Below, piece by piece: positions 21,805 to 31,910 of a DNA stretch of 46,285 nt (its first letter is position 1; every line of letters begins with the position of its first letter). This DNA is from Verrucomicrobiota bacterium (GTDB lineage Bacteria; Verrucomicrobiota; Verrucomicrobiia; Limisphaerales; JACRJY01), in the NCBI GenBank assembly GCA_016235585.1, contig JACRJY010000078.1, positions 1 to 46,285 on the forward strand, read 5' to 3'. The notes under the pieces were generated by a model. The model had not been told where the DNA came from, made no database searches, and saw nothing but the letters and a program-made list of their open reading frames with translations. The position numbers were made by a program, and so were the translations under genes.

Positions 21805-24800
21805 ATGCGGAAATACGTTTTCAGGATTGAATGGCTGGTTGGCGCGCTGGGCCTGCTGGTGGTGGGGCTGGTCATTTACTCGGCCCTGTTCCAGCGCGCG
21901 GCGGCGCGCCGGCACGACCGGCTGCTGGAGATGAGCGACGATCTGCGCGCGCGGATTTCCCTGGCGCAAATTTGGTTCGAGGAGGCGATGGCGGGGGACG
22001 ACACGGTCGCGGTGGACAAGGACGTGTATCCGGCGATTGACGCCACGCTGACCATCATCGAGCAGATGCTGCGCGGCGGCGCGGAAGGCGCGGATGACAT
22101 CACCGGTTTCAAGCGCGTCGAGGATCGCGACACGCTCCGCGAACTGGAAAAGCAAATCCTCTTCTGGCGCGCGCTCTCCACGCAGCGCTGGGCCGACCCC
22201 GCCAACAGCAGGGCCGGCAGCATCCTCGACCAGAAGCAGGATTCCGTGTTCAAGGACATTCTCCGGCTGGGCGGCGAGAACCGCCAGGCGATCCTGCGGC
22301 GGGAGGAGGAGGAGCGCGCCCACGCCGCCAACCTGCTCAAGGGCGCGGTGGCGGCGCTGGTGGCGCTCTTCGCCGGCATCGTCGCGCTCCAGGGGCGCAC
22401 GCGGAAAGATTTTCACGAGCGCCTCGCCGACATGGAGCATGTCATGCAGCGGCAGACCGCCGAGCTGACCAGCCAGATGCGCGAGCGCAAGAAGACCGGC
22501 GACGCCCTGCTGGAGCGCGAATACCGCCTGCGCGCCGTGGTGGACACGGCGGTGGACGGCATCATCACCTTCGACGAGAAGGGCAACATCGAATCCGTCA
22601 ACCCCGCGATGGAGCGCATCTTCGGCTATCCGCGCACGGAACTGGTGGGCGGAAACGTCCAGAAAATCTTCGGCCTGCCGGAGGACTACTGGCTGGACAC
22701 GCTGATGCCCTCGGCGCAGGGCGGCGGCACCGCGTTCTTCGGCGCGCGGCGCGAGCTGCAGTCCACGCGCAAGGACGGCACGGCGTTTCCGCTCGAATTG
22801 TCCATCGGCCAGGTGAACCTCTCCGGCGGGCGGATGTTCACCGGCATCGTGCGCGACATCACCGAGCGCAAGCGCGCCGCCGAGGCGCTGCGCGAGAGCG
22901 CCGAGCAATACCGCTCGCTCATCGAGACCGCCGGCAGCGTCATCCTCGGCATCAAGGCCGACCACACCGTCTTCGAGTGGAACCGCGAGGCCGAGCGCGT
23001 CTTCGGCCTGCGCCGCGAGGAGGCGCTGGACAAGGACTATTTCAAAATTACCGGCCAGGACGCGGAGAATGAACTGATGGGCCAGTCGTTGCAGCAGGTT
23101 CTTGGAGGCAAATCCACGCGCAACATGGAGGATCAGGTCAAGTCCCGCACGGGCGCAGCCTCGACCCTGTTGTGGAACCTCACCCGCGTGCTCGATGGCA
23201 AGGGCCAGCCTGTCGGCGTCATCGCCATCGGCCAGGACATCACCGAGCGCAAGGCGGCGGAGGACAAGTTCCGCGTGCTCTTCCAGTTCTCGTCGGACGC
23301 GCATCTGCTCTTCGACGAGACGGGCGTGATTGACTGCAACCACGCCGCGCTCCAGCTCCTGCGCTGCCCTGATCGCAGCCAGCTCATGGGACGCCACCCC
23401 GCCGCGCTTTCGCCGGAGACGCAGCCTGATGGACGGCCCTCCTCCGATGCCGCCGCCGAGAACGACCGCCTGGCGTGCGAGCGTGGCTACCACCGCTTCG
23501 AGTGGATTCACCGCAAGATGGACGGCGAGGAATTTCCCGTCGAGGTCACGCTCACTCCCGTCATCCTCAACGGCAAGCGCATCCTGCTCTCCGTCTGGCA
23601 CGACATCACCGAGGCCAAGCGCGTGCAGGAGGCGCTGCGCGAGGTCGCCGCCGCCTCGGAGGCCGCCAACCGCGCCAAGAGCGACTTCCTCGCCAACATG
23701 AGCCACGAAATCCGCACTCCGATGAACGGCATCATCGGCCTCACGGAACTTGTGATGGAGACCGAGATGACGCCCGCCCAGCGCGAACATCTCCAGATGG
23801 TGCAGACCTCCGCCGACTACCTGCTGCGCGTCATCAACGACATCCTCGACTTCTCGAAGATCGAGGCCGGCAAACTCGAGTTGGAGCCGATCCCCTTCAA
23901 CCTGCACGAAACCCTCGGCGACACCGTCAAGACCCTCGCCATGCGCGCCGAGAAAAAAGGCATCGAACTGGCCTGCCGCATCCAGCCCGGCGTGCCGCTC
24001 AAGCTCGTGGGCGATCCCGGACGCCTCAACCAGATCATCATCAACCTCATCGGCAACTCGATCAAGTTCACCGAGAAGGGCGAGGTCGTGATGAGCGTCG
24101 AGCTGACCTCGGCCAAGGACAACGGCGTGGAACTGCACTTCGCCATCCGCGACACCGGCATTGGCATCACCCCCGAGGCGCAGAAGCGGCTCTTCGCGGC
24201 CTTCCAGCAGGCGGACAACTCCATGACCCGCAAATACGGCGGCACCGGCCTGGGTCTGGCCATCTGCGCCAAGCTCACCACGCTCATGGGCGGCAAGATC
24301 TGGGTCACGAGTGAGCCGGGGCAGGGCAGCACCTTCCACTTCACCGCGCGCTTCGAGCGCTTCGAGGGCGAAACCCCCACGACCATCTGGAAACGCACGG
24401 CGATGAAGGGCCTGCCCGTGCTGGTGGTGGATGACAACGAGACCAACCGCTACATCCTCCGCGAAATTCTCACCCACTGGGAGATGAAGCCCGCGATCTT
24501 CGCCGACGGGCCGGGTGCGCTGCTCGAAATGGAAAAGGCGCGCAAGGAAGGCCACCCCTATCTGCTCGCCATCCTTGATGTCAATATGCCGGGCATGGAC
24601 GGCTTCACGCTCGCCAAGCACATCCGCGAGAATCCCAACCTCGCTCCCACGACGATCATGATGCTTTCCTCCTCCGGGCGCGCCAGCGGCACCTCGCACT
24701 GCCTGGAGCTGGGGCTGGACAACTTCCTCGTCAAGCCCGTCAAGCAGTCCGAGCTGTTCGACGCCATCCAGAAGGCGCTGGCCACGACGAACTGGAAGCC

Positions 24801-25659
24801 CACCGTCGCGCCGCCGCCCAAGCCCGAACCCAAGCCCGCCGAGGCCGCCGCGCCCGCCGGCCCCGCGAAGGTCTACAAGATTCTCCTCACCGAGGACAAC
24901 CCGGTGAACCAGCGCGTCATGCTCGGCATCCTCAAGAAGCAAAACCACCTCGTCACCGTCGCCAACAACGGACGCCAGGCGGTGGACGCCCTCGAAAAAG
25001 ACAAGTTCGACGTCGTGCTCATGGACGTGCAGATGCCGGAGATGGACGGCTTCGAGGCCACCGCCGCCATCCGCGCCAAGGAGGACTTCACCCACGAGCA
25101 CCAGCCCATCATCGCCATGACCGCCCACGCGATGAAGGGCGACCGCGAGCGCTGCCTCGAGGCCGGCATGGATGAATACGTCACCAAGCCCGTCAAGGCG
25201 GCGGAGGTTTTCGCCGCCATTGAAAAGGTCATCAACGAGTTCGCCAATCGCAAGGCCGCCGCCGCCGTGATCGCGCCGTCTCCGCCCCCTCCGCCCGCGC
25301 CCGCCGCCGGCGAGCCGGTGTATGACCGCGCCGAGCTGATGGAAACCCTCGACAACAGCTTCGAGTTGCTCGGCGAACTGCTTGACCTCTTCGACATCGA
25401 GACGCCCGGCGACCTCGCCGCGCTGCGCCAGGGCATCCAGGCTGGCGACGCCACCCGCGTGAACCGCGCCGCGCACAAGCTCAAGGGTTCCGTCGGCAAC
25501 TTCGCCGCCAAGCGCGCCTACACCCTCGCCAAGCAGCTCGAGGAGATGGGCCGCGGTGGTGATCTCACCTTCGCCCCGCAGGCGCTGGACGACTTGGAGC
25601 ACGCGGTGAAAGTCATGCGCGGCGAACTCCAGATACTGCTCGACCAAAACGGGGCGTAG
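21805..25659 (+). CDS. Hybrid sensor histidine kinase with PAS domains, two receivers and HPt
   Basis: A 1284-residue membrane signalling protein. Membrane helices at about residues 11-31 and 181-198 enclose a periplasmic sensing region of about 150 residues. Three PAS units follow (starting near [39 protein letters not shown] and [19 protein letters not shown]), each closing with a DITERK or DITEAK motif. The dimerisation domain has [19 protein letters not shown] with phospho-acceptor His634, then the ATPase with [17 protein letters not shown] and GGTGLGLAI. Receiver 1 has Asp925 ([14 protein letters not shown]), receiver 2 Asp1074 ([16 protein letters not shown]), and the HPt domain His1224 ([12 protein letters not shown]). 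All phosphorelay residues are intact, so a complete His-Asp-His relay in one chain is expected. The final response regulator is not in the window. Confidence 0.95.
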   Translation: MRKYVFRIEWLVGALGLLVVGLVIYSALFQRAAARRHDRLLEMSDDLRARISLAQIWFEEAMAGDDTVAVDKDVYPAIDATLTIIEQMLRGGAEGADDITGFKRVEDRDTLRELEKQILFWRALSTQRWADPANSRAGSILDQKQDSVFKDILRLGGENRQAILRREEEERAHAANLLKGAVAALVALFAGIVALQGRTRKDFHERLADMEHVMQRQTAELTSQMRERKKTGDALLEREYRLRAVVDTAVDGIITFDEKGNIESVNPAMERIFGYPRTELVGGNVQKIFGLPEDYWLDTLMPSAQGGGTAFFGARRELQSTRKDGTAFPLELSIGQVNLSGGRMFTGIVRDITERKRAAEALRESAEQYRSLIETAGSVILGIKADHTVFEWNREAERVFGLRREEALDKDYFKITGQDAENELMGQSLQQVLGGKSTRNMEDQVKSRTGAASTLLWNLTRVLDGKGQPVGVIAIGQDITERKAAEDKFRVLFQFSSDAHLLFDETGVIDCNHAALQLLRCPDRSQLMGRHPAALSPETQPDGRPSSDAAAENDRLACERGYHRFEWIHRKMDGEEFPVEVTLTPVILNGKRILLSVWHDITEAKRVQEALREVAAASEAANRAKSDFLANMSHEIRTPMNGIIGLTELVMETEMTPAQREHLQMVQTSADYLLRVINDILDFSKIEAGKLELEPIPFNLHETLGDTVKTLAMRAEKKGIELACRIQPGVPLKLVGDPGRLNQIIINLIGNSIKFTEKGEVVMSVELTSAKDNGVELHFAIRDTGIGITPEAQKRLFAAFQQADNSMTRKYGGTGLGLAICAKLTTLMGGKIWVTSEPGQGSTFHFTARFERFEGETPTTIWKRTAMKGLPVLVVDDNETNRYILREILTHWEMKPAIFADGPGALLEMEKARKEGHPYLLAILDVNMPGMDGFTLAKHIRENPNLAPTTIMMLSSSGRASGTSHCLELGLDNFLVKPVKQSELFDAIQKALATTNWKPTVAPPPKPEPKPAEAAAPAGPAKVYKILLTEDNPVNQRVMLGILKKQNHLVTVANNGRQAVDALEKDKFDVVLMDVQMPEMDGFEATAAIRAKEDFTHEHQPIIAMTAHAMKGDRERCLEAGMDEYVTKPVKAAEVFAAIEKVINEFANRKAAAAVIAPSPPPPPAPAAGEPVYDRAELMETLDNSFELLGELLDLFDIETPGDLAALRQGIQAGDATRVNRAAHKLKGSVGNFAAKRAYTLAKQLEEMGRGGDLTFAPQALDDLEHAVKVMRGELQILLDQNGA

Positions 25660-25725
25660 TGGCGGACGGATTGCCGGCCTTCCAACCGGGCGCGGGCCGG
25701 GATTGTTTCAGGGACGCACCGGATC

Positions 25726-25775
25726 GGAGCACGGCGCCCCGCCGGAAGCCGCACATCCGTCCACGGAGGTTTTTT
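25726..25775 (+). terminator. REP-like hairpin followed by short terminator-like hairpin
   Basis: GGAGC (25726-25730), A, then CGGCG, CCC, CGCCG (25732-25744) matches the GGAGC-plus-palindrome design of the repeats at 8650 and 31989. A few bases on, TCCGT, CC, ACGGA (25756-25767) and GG precede six T (25770-25775), giving a possible terminator for the kinase gene. Stems are short, so confidence is limited. Confidence 0.35.
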
Positions 25776-25815
25776 GACTGCAACGGGCGGGCTGGAGAAC
25801 GCCGGCCCGGAAAAA

Positions 25816-26589
25816 CTACTCGGATTCCTTGACGATCTGCGCGGTGCCGTCGCCGAGCACGTAGCCGCGCAGGCCGTGGCGATCCTTCCGCTTTTCCCGG
25901 ATGAGGGCGGTCTTGGCGAGGTTGCGGAGGGCGGCGAGCGGGCCGGTGGCGGCCATTTCGTAGCGGCTGAAATTGAGCGAGAGCGCGACCTCCTCCGGCA
26001 GGAGCGGCTTGAGCTGATCGAGGGAGCGCGGCAGCACGTCCTGGTTCGCCTCGACGAATTTGGAGAGGGCTTCGCCCAGCTCCTTGAGGTTTTTCTGATC
26101 GGCGATGTAGGCCGCGCTCACGGCGTTCGCGTCCTCGTCGGGCAGCAGCGCGATGGCGGGCAGGCCGGGCACGGTGAGGATTTGCGCGACGGGCGCGGGC
26201 AGGGGCGGCGGCGCGGCGGCGAGCTGCTGGTTCTGCGCGCCGAGCTGCTGGTTGATGGCGCGAATCTGCTGGTTTTCCGCCTGGAGTTTCTCGAGGTATT
26301 GACCGCTCTCCTGCAATTTGGCCTGCAAGTCCTTCACCTCGGTGCGGAGGCGGGCAAGCTCCTGCCGCTCTTTCCGAATGGCGTCGAGGTCGGGGGTTTG
26401 CTTCGGGTCGTCGCCGCTTAGAAAAGTTTTCGCCTTGAGGTTCCTGATCTCGCGGCCCAGGGCCGAGATTTTTTCCTCCTTCACCGAATTGACGATGATG
26501 ACCGCCGCGACGGCGGCGACGAGCGCGACGAGGAGCACCCAGACGGCGAGGGAACTGCCGGCTTCGTTGGCGGGGCGGCGGAACTTCAT
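25816..26589 (-). CDS. Membrane-anchored coiled-coil protein
   Basis: A 257-residue protein. The frame is open upstream into the tRNA gene; the ATG at 26589 is chosen because it directly precedes the conserved basic start (MKFRRPANEAGSSLAVWVLL) and avoids the tRNA. One membrane helix covers about residues 15-34. A long coiled coil runs from about residue 38 to 120, with heptads rich in Gln and Leu (LQAENQQIRAINQQLGAQN). The C-terminal part includes LPRSLDQLKPLLPEE and ends in GYVLGDGTAQIVKE, a short strand with a DG turn that resembles the end of pseudopilin-like proteins. Function is unknown. It is the only protein gene on this strand between 15240 and the window end. Confidence 0.75.
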   Translation of the reverse strand: MKFRRPANEAGSSLAVWVLLVALVAAVAAVIIVNSVKEEKISALGREIRNLKAKTFLSGDDPKQTPDLDAIRKERQELARLRTEVKDLQAKLQESGQYLEKLQAENQQIRAINQQLGAQNQQLAAAPPPLPAPVAQILTVPGLPAIALLPDEDANAVSAAYIADQKNLKELGEALSKFVEANQDVLPRSLDQLKPLLPEEVALSLNFSRYEMAATGPLAALRNLAKTALIREKRKDRHGLRGYVLGDGTAQIVKESE

Positions 26590-26598
26590 GCGGGCAAA

Positions 26599-26675
26599 TG
26601 GTGCGCGAGGCGGGGGTCGAACCCACAACCTTCGGCTTCGGAGGCCGACGCTCTATCCAATTGAGCTACTCGCGC
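26599..26675 (-). tRNA. tRNA-Arg (anticodon CCG)
   Basis: Read on the minus strand from 26675, a full cloverleaf is visible: acceptor GCGCGAG with CTCGCGC, D-arm GCTC with GAGC around AATTGGATA, anticodon stem TCGGC with GCCGA around loop CTCCGAA (anticodon CCG), 5-base variable region AGGTT, T-arm GTGGG with CCCGC (one G-T pair) around TTCGACC, discriminator A, and encoded CCA (26599-26601). The anticodon reads the Arg codon CGG. 74 bases plus CCA. Confidence 0.96.
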
Positions 26676-26803
26676 AGCGGTTGTCAATCTGGCGGCGATT
26701 ATGCGCGGCGCAAACGAGGGGGCAAGCAAATCTGCAGTTCACCGGCGGGCCGGAATCAATTGAAAGTTGCCATGGGTTCTGGTATCAGGTTGCCGCATCA
26801 GGC

Positions 26804-27532
26804 ATGGCGGACACGAGCAACAAAGGCCAAGTTTTTCCCGAGACGCGCTGGACGGTGATCCAGCGCCTGCGGGCGGAGCGCGAGACCACCCGCCGCGAGG
26901 CGCTCGCGCAACTGTGCCAGGCGTATTGGCACCCGCTGTATGTTCTGGCCCGCGCCAGCAACCACGCGCCGCCGGACGCGGAGGATTTCACGCAGAGTTT
27001 TCTCGCGGCGCTGTGTGCGCGCGGCGATTTGGGGCCGCTCTCCCCGGAGAAGGGCCGGCTGCGGAGCTGGCTCAAGGCTGCTTTTCAAAACCACCTCGTG
27101 GATGCCGCCCGCGGCGCGAACGCGCAAAAGCGCGGCGCGGGCCGGACGGTGCTGGCCCTGGACTATGCGGAGGCGGAGCGGCAGTTCGAGCACGCGCACG
27201 CGGTGAACCTGGAGGCCGATAATATTTTCGACCAGCAGTGGGCGAACGCCATTCTTCAGCGCGCGCTCGCGGCGTTGCGCCGGAATTTCAAGGAGCTGGG
27301 GAAGGAGGAAGTTTTGCGGCAAATCGAGATTTTCCTCGGTCCGGACGAGGCCGCGCCCTCCTACGCGGAAATCGGCGCGAAGCTCGGCAAGACGGAGAAC
27401 GCCGTCGCGGTGATGATCCGGCGGCTGCGCGCGGAGTTCCGCGCGCACCTGCGCCGCGAGGTCGCGCAGACGGTGGAACGCGAGGCCGACGTTGACGAGG
27501 AACTGCGCTATCTCGTCCGCCTCCTGGCGTGA
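26804..27532 (+). CDS. ECF-type RNA polymerase sigma factor
   Basis: A 242-residue sigma factor. The frame is open from 26318, across the tRNA on the other strand; the ATG at 26804 is preferred because the family start follows (GQVFPETRWTVIQRL). The sigma-2 region holds LCQAYWHPLYVLARA, PDAEDFTQSFLAALCARGDL and GRLRSWLKAAFQNHLVDAARGANAQKRGAG (here the LKAAFQNHLVD helix recognises the -10). The sigma-4 helix-turn-helix is YAEIGAKLGKTENAVAVMIRR, RLRAEFRAHLRREV. This FPxTRW...QKRGAG pattern is typical of the large PVC-group ECF families paired with Ser/Thr kinases. It starts 92 bases before the kinase ORF, with no anti-sigma gene between; phosphorylation by the kinase is a reasonable activation model, not proven. 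Confidence 0.9.
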   Translation: MADTSNKGQVFPETRWTVIQRLRAERETTRREALAQLCQAYWHPLYVLARASNHAPPDAEDFTQSFLAALCARGDLGPLSPEKGRLRSWLKAAFQNHLVDAARGANAQKRGAGRTVLALDYAEAERQFEHAHAVNLEADNIFDQQWANAILQRALAALRRNFKELGKEEVLRQIEIFLGPDEAAPSYAEIGAKLGKTENAVAVMIRRLRAEFRAHLRREVAQTVEREADVDEELRYLVRLLA

Positions 27533-27623
27533 GTGGAGGGCGCGTTCCGCGCACCACAAACTGCGGTGTTGCCCGGACGGCGCAAAACGGCTAACACTCT
27601 CCCTGAAAACCCGGCGAAGCACG

Positions 27624-30600
27624 ATGGCTGATTCTCCACCAAGGCCTGGCCCGCCCGAGCCGCCCCACGCCGGGGCGATGCTCGCGCGCGGGCTGGAAGT
27701 GACCGAGCCTTCGCGCCTCGGCGAGCCGGCGATGGACGAGCTGGAGGAGCTGTTTCCCGAATACGAATTCACCGGCCTCATTAGCCGGGGCGGTTTCGGC
27801 ACGGTGTATCGCGCACGGCACCGGCGGCTGAACCGGGCGATGGCGGTGAAAGTTCTCACCGCGAAAATGTCCTGGGACGAGACGACGCGGCGGCGCTTCG
27901 AGCGCGAGATGAAAATCGCCGGGCAGCTCGATCACCCCGGCGTGGTGCGGACGTTCGACGCGGGCGAGCGGGACGGTGCGTGGTTCCTGGCGATGGAGTT
28001 TCTGGACGGCGCGGATTTGAGCACGGTGTCCAGGGAGTGCGGCCCGCTGCCCGTGGCGGAGGCGTGCGAGATGGTCCGTCAGGCGGCGCTGGGGCTGCAC
28101 TACGCGCATGAGCAGGGGCTGATCCACCGTGACGTGAAGCCCGGCAACCTCATGCTCGCGCGCCATCCCGACGGCACCGCCGCGGTGAAGGTGCTCGACT
28201 TTGGCATCGCGCGCGCGGCGAATCCCGAGGCGGCGGATCTCACCGTCACCCAGCAGTTCCTCGGCACGCTGAACTACTGCGCGCCGGAGCAGATCGAGCA
28301 CCCCGGCGCGGTGGATTTGCGGGCGGACGTCTTCGCGCTGGGCCTGACGCTGCACCGGCTGCTGACGGGCGTGACGCCGCGCGATCCCGCCGCCGGATCG
28401 AGTTCACTGTTCGAGCGGATCCGGAAACTGGCGCATGACGCGGTGCCGAGCGTGACGCAGGCGCGCCCGGAATTGCCGGCGGAACTCGTCGCCGTCGTGG
28501 AGCGCATGGTGGCGCTCGAGCCGGACAAACGATTTCCGAACTGCGCCGAGGCGGCGGCGGCGCTCGCGCCCTTCGGCGCGGGCCATGACCTCGCCGCGCT
28601 GCTGGGCCGCGTGCCGGTTCCCAAAACGGCGGCTGAACTGCCGTCCAGCGCCTCGCGCTCGCAATCAGAATCCTCCGACGCGGTGGAGTTGTCGCTGCCC
28701 GCCGGCTTGCGGCGGCGTGGCGTGGGCCGGCTGGCGTGGGCGGGGCTGGCGGTGTTCGTGCTGCTCGCGGGGTGGGTGCTTTTCCAGCAAAAGGGGGACA
28801 AGGCCGGGCCGGCGGCTGGTTCCGCAGACGCCGATTCGATTCGTCTCGTGGACAACTCGGTCAGGGATGCCAGCGGGATTCCCGCCGCGCCGATGACTGT
28901 TTTGGAAACCTTCGGCTCCCTCAAGCTGCCGCCAAAGTTGAGCATCGCGGCGGGCTGGCGGCTGGTGCGCGTCATCAAGGATCAGAATCCGTATGCGGCG
29001 CGTTTCGCCCCGGAAGCCGGTGAAATCATTTTCAGCCGGCAGCGCACCGCGATTATCGCCGTGTCCGCCGACGGCCAGAAGAAGCGCAGTCTGGTGGCCG
29101 CGCCGGCCAACCTTCTGGCCGTGTCGCCGGACGGCCGGCATCTGGCGTGGGCTGACCCGGCGAAGGCGGGGAGCATTGGCCGCTGGGATTTTGCCGCCGC
29201 GCAACGCCGGCCGGATTTGAAGTATCCCGACAACCAGGTGGAGGACAATCCCAAAGCCGTCGCCTTTGTGCCTTTCGGCTGGTCGCCGGCGGCTGATTCC
29301 CTGGCGTCCGGGGTGTTGCGCGGGGGGGACGTGCTGGTGGTGAATTACAACGATTCCCTGGATAGACGAAATGTTCCGGGAGGCGTTTTCCGCCTGCGGA
29401 TGGACGCGGATCAGGCGGGCGAACTGGTGATCCCCGATGCTTCGCAGGTGATGGTGCGGAACCGGGGTCTCGCGTTCACGCGGGATCAGATGTATGCCCT
29501 CCAGATCAATGGCGGGCTGCTGCCCAACACCTATGCGGACAACGACCCGTTCAAAAGTGTCTGGCGAAGGGGAAAGACCAACTTTGTCGTCTGCGCCACC
29601 GACCGGCCCATCGCGTATGGGGAGGCGATCACGGGTGACCCCGGCAGCGGCGAGCTGTTTGTGCTGGCCGGGCTGAAGGAGTTCACCCCGAATGCCTGCC
29701 GGGTGCTGCACCTGACGCCCGCCGGCGGCGCGGGCGACCGGTTCACCGTGCAGGAGGTTCTCGACGGCATTTCGGGCGCGCGTCCGGCGGGCCTGGCCTT
29801 GTCGCCGGATCGCCGCCGCCTGCTTGTTTGCGACACCGCCGCCCATCTCATCTACGAACTGGAGCGGCCCAAGGAATCTATCGTGGATCCCGCGCCCCTG
29901 GCCGCCGCCCCGGCGAATCAGGCGGACAAGCTGGTGCCCGCGCTTGCTCCGGCGGGCGCGGCGGCCAGGCTTTCCCCCGATTTGAAAATCGCCCAAGACT
30001 GGCGGATCCACCGGGTTTTGCCAGCCGAGAGCCCACGATCTCCTCGCTATTTTTCCGGGGGCCGGGAAATTGCCGTGGGCAGCAAGCTCCAGGAGATCGC
30101 CGCACTGACCCTCGTCGAGCCTCCGGCCCGGCGCTCGTTGTTCAAGACGGATGTCGCTTCCCTGTCGTTTTCATCGGATCAGCAGCTCCTCGTCTGGGCT
30201 CCTCCCAAAAAGGGCCGGTTCCTTGGCCGGTGGGATATGGGAACCGGAAGGCGGCTGCCTGATTTGAAGCTGCCCGCCAGCGAGAAGGAGGAGCTGTGGA
30301 AGAGCATTGTGTTTGTGCCTCCCGGCTGGGAACCGGGGACGGACTCCATCAAGCCGGGGGTGCTGCGGCCGGGCGACGCGCTGGCCCCGGGCTTTTGGCA
30401 GAGCGTCATCCATCGTTTTCGCATGGATTCCGATCAGCCGCCGGACCGGGTGGTCGAAGGGGTCGTCAGCGGCCGGCTGGTTAACCAGGACATCACCTTT
30501 ACCCGCGACCAGATTTACGTCATCGGGATGAGCGAGGCGAGTTCATCTGCGAACGCCGCCTATGGCGATGTCTGGCAGAGCGTTGGCCGCGTCCAGGGCA

Positions 30601-31910
30601 CCCGGCTGAAGTTGTGCCAGACAGACAGGCCGATCACCAGCGGCGTCGCCATCGTCGGGGACGCGGCCACCGGGGAGCTGTTTGTGTTGCGCGGTCACTC
30701 GCAGTTCAGCCGGGATTGCAGTCTGCTGCGGCTTTCACCGAACGGCGGGAGTGACCGGTTCAAAGTGCAGGAGATTGTGACCGGGCTGGCCGGCGGCCTG
30801 TCCGCCGGCTTGGATTTGTCGCCCGACCGCCGCCGGCTGCTCGTCTGCGATACTTCGGCCAATCTCATCTACGAACTGGAGCGGCCCGCCGGGCCGGCGG
30901 CGAAAGCCACCCCGCTGCTGACGCGGGAGCAGGAGAAAACCATCGGGCTTTCCCCCGCCGAATCGCCCGTGGTCATGGCGGCTGGCTGGCGGCTGGCGCG
31001 CTTTTTCCCGGTGCCCAATGTCCTGGCCGCCGCCTACAACCCGCAGAGCGGCGAGTTTTATTACTCCACGCCCGCTGGCCGCATTTCCGTGGTCGCCACC
31101 AATGGAAGGGTGCGGCAAGTGATGGGCCAGGCGCATTCGCGGTTGCTGGCCGTGTCTCCCGATGGCCGGCATCTGGCCTCGACGGGCAACACGGCGGCGG
31201 AGGGCATCAGCCGCCTGTCGCTCGACAAAATCGGCGGGCGGCCCGCCCTCCTGGACTGCCCGCCGGACACGTTGGAAGGCGCTCCCAAAGGGCTGAAGTT
31301 TGTGCCGACGGGCTGGGTGCCGGCGGCGGATTCCCTGCCCGACAACCTGCTGCTCGACGGCGATGCGTTGATTCTCATGGTGGGCAAGGCCAGCCGTCCC
31401 GGCGTGTATCGTTTTCGCATGGATTCCAGCATACCTCCGGAACTGATCCAGGCCGTCCCCAAGTTGCAGCTTTTTCCGAAAGACCTCGCCTTCACCCGCG
31501 ACCAGCTTTACGTCATCCGGTGGATTGATGTGCATGACCTGAACTCCGACCAGGAGCTTGATGTGAACAATTCGAGCCTCTGGCGCTTTGCTGGCTCCGA
31601 CCTGCTTCCCTGCCGCCTTGACCGGCCCTTGAGCACCGCCGTCGCGTTCACGGCGGATGCGCGCACGGGTGAGCTGTTCGTGCTGTGCGAGGCCAAGAAA
31701 AGCCTCAAGTCGCTGCCGGAGGAGCAGACCGACTGCCTCTGGCATCTCAAGCCGGACGGCGGCCCGGACAAGTTCACCGCCCGGCTCGTGCTGCACAGCC
31801 TCAAGGGAGTTTCCGGCGTCAACGCCAGCATCAGCCTCTCGCCCGACGGACGGCGGGTGCTGGTCTGCGACAACAAGGCCGGCGTCATCTACGAGCTGCA
31901 AAGGCCGTGA
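27624..31910 (+). CDS. Membrane Ser/Thr protein kinase with three extracytoplasmic propeller-like modules
   Basis: A 1428-residue eukaryote-type Ser/Thr kinase; ATG 27624 is chosen because residues before it (frame open from 27492) overlap the sigma gene. Kinase motifs are complete: glycine loop ISRGGFGTVY (Gly56-Gly59), Lys76 in AVKVL, catalytic Asp170 in LIHRDVKPGNLML, DFG Asp192, GTLNYCAPEQ. One membrane helix at about residues 369-386 places the remaining 1000 residues outside. These form three related modules of about 320 residues, each ending with an LSPDRRRLLVCDTxAxLIYE-type motif and containing RMD(A/S)D, LAFTRDQ and TGELFVL segments. The end motif resembles SMP-30/gluconolactonase or NHL propellers. 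The outer part probably senses a ligand and signals to the kinase and its sigma partner. Confidence 0.92.
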   Translation: MADSPPRPGPPEPPHAGAMLARGLEVTEPSRLGEPAMDELEELFPEYEFTGLISRGGFGTVYRARHRRLNRAMAVKVLTAKMSWDETTRRRFEREMKIAGQLDHPGVVRTFDAGERDGAWFLAMEFLDGADLSTVSRECGPLPVAEACEMVRQAALGLHYAHEQGLIHRDVKPGNLMLARHPDGTAAVKVLDFGIARAANPEAADLTVTQQFLGTLNYCAPEQIEHPGAVDLRADVFALGLTLHRLLTGVTPRDPAAGSSSLFERIRKLAHDAVPSVTQARPELPAELVAVVERMVALEPDKRFPNCAEAAAALAPFGAGHDLAALLGRVPVPKTAAELPSSASRSQSESSDAVELSLPAGLRRRGVGRLAWAGLAVFVLLAGWVLFQQKGDKAGPAAGSADADSIRLVDNSVRDASGIPAAPMTVLETFGSLKLPPKLSIAAGWRLVRVIKDQNPYAARFAPEAGEIIFSRQRTAIIAVSADGQKKRSLVAAPANLLAVSPDGRHLAWADPAKAGSIGRWDFAAAQRRPDLKYPDNQVEDNPKAVAFVPFGWSPAADSLASGVLRGGDVLVVNYNDSLDRRNVPGGVFRLRMDADQAGELVIPDASQVMVRNRGLAFTRDQMYALQINGGLLPNTYADNDPFKSVWRRGKTNFVVCATDRPIAYGEAITGDPGSGELFVLAGLKEFTPNACRVLHLTPAGGAGDRFTVQEVLDGISGARPAGLALSPDRRRLLVCDTAAHLIYELERPKESIVDPAPLAAAPANQADKLVPALAPAGAAARLSPDLKIAQDWRIHRVLPAESPRSPRYFSGGREIAVGSKLQEIAALTLVEPPARRSLFKTDVASLSFSSDQQLLVWAPPKKGRFLGRWDMGTGRRLPDLKLPASEKEELWKSIVFVPPGWEPGTDSIKPGVLRPGDALAPGFWQSVIHRFRMDSDQPPDRVVEGVVSGRLVNQDITFTRDQIYVIGMSEASSSANAAYGDVWQSVGRVQGTRLKLCQTDRPITSGVAIVGDAATGELFVLRGHSQFSRDCSLLRLSPNGGSDRFKVQEIVTGLAGGLSAGLDLSPDRRRLLVCDTSANLIYELERPAGPAAKATPLLTREQEKTIGLSPAESPVVMAAGWRLARFFPVPNVLAAAYNPQSGEFYYSTPAGRISVVATNGRVRQVMGQAHSRLLAVSPDGRHLASTGNTAAEGISRLSLDKIGGRPALLDCPPDTLEGAPKGLKFVPTGWVPAADSLPDNLLLDGDALILMVGKASRPGVYRFRMDSSIPPELIQAVPKLQLFPKDLAFTRDQLYVIRWIDVHDLNSDQELDVNNSSLWRFAGSDLLPCRLDRPLSTAVAFTADARTGELFVLCEAKKSLKSLPEEQTDCLWHLKPDGGPDKFTARLVLHSLKGVSGVNASISLSPDGRRVLVCDNKAGVIYELQRP

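Noticed and set aside
21733..25647. Minus-strand open frame of 1304 codons opposite the hybrid kinase
   Set aside because: It is a GC-driven shadow: the plus strand carries all histidine kinase motifs, and the antisense product has no recognisable domain and is rich in Gly, Ala, Arg and His.
26318..26803. Longer N-terminus for the sigma factor
   Set aside because: The extension runs across the tRNA and the start of the minus-strand gene and shows no family similarity; the conserved sigma start follows ATG 26804.
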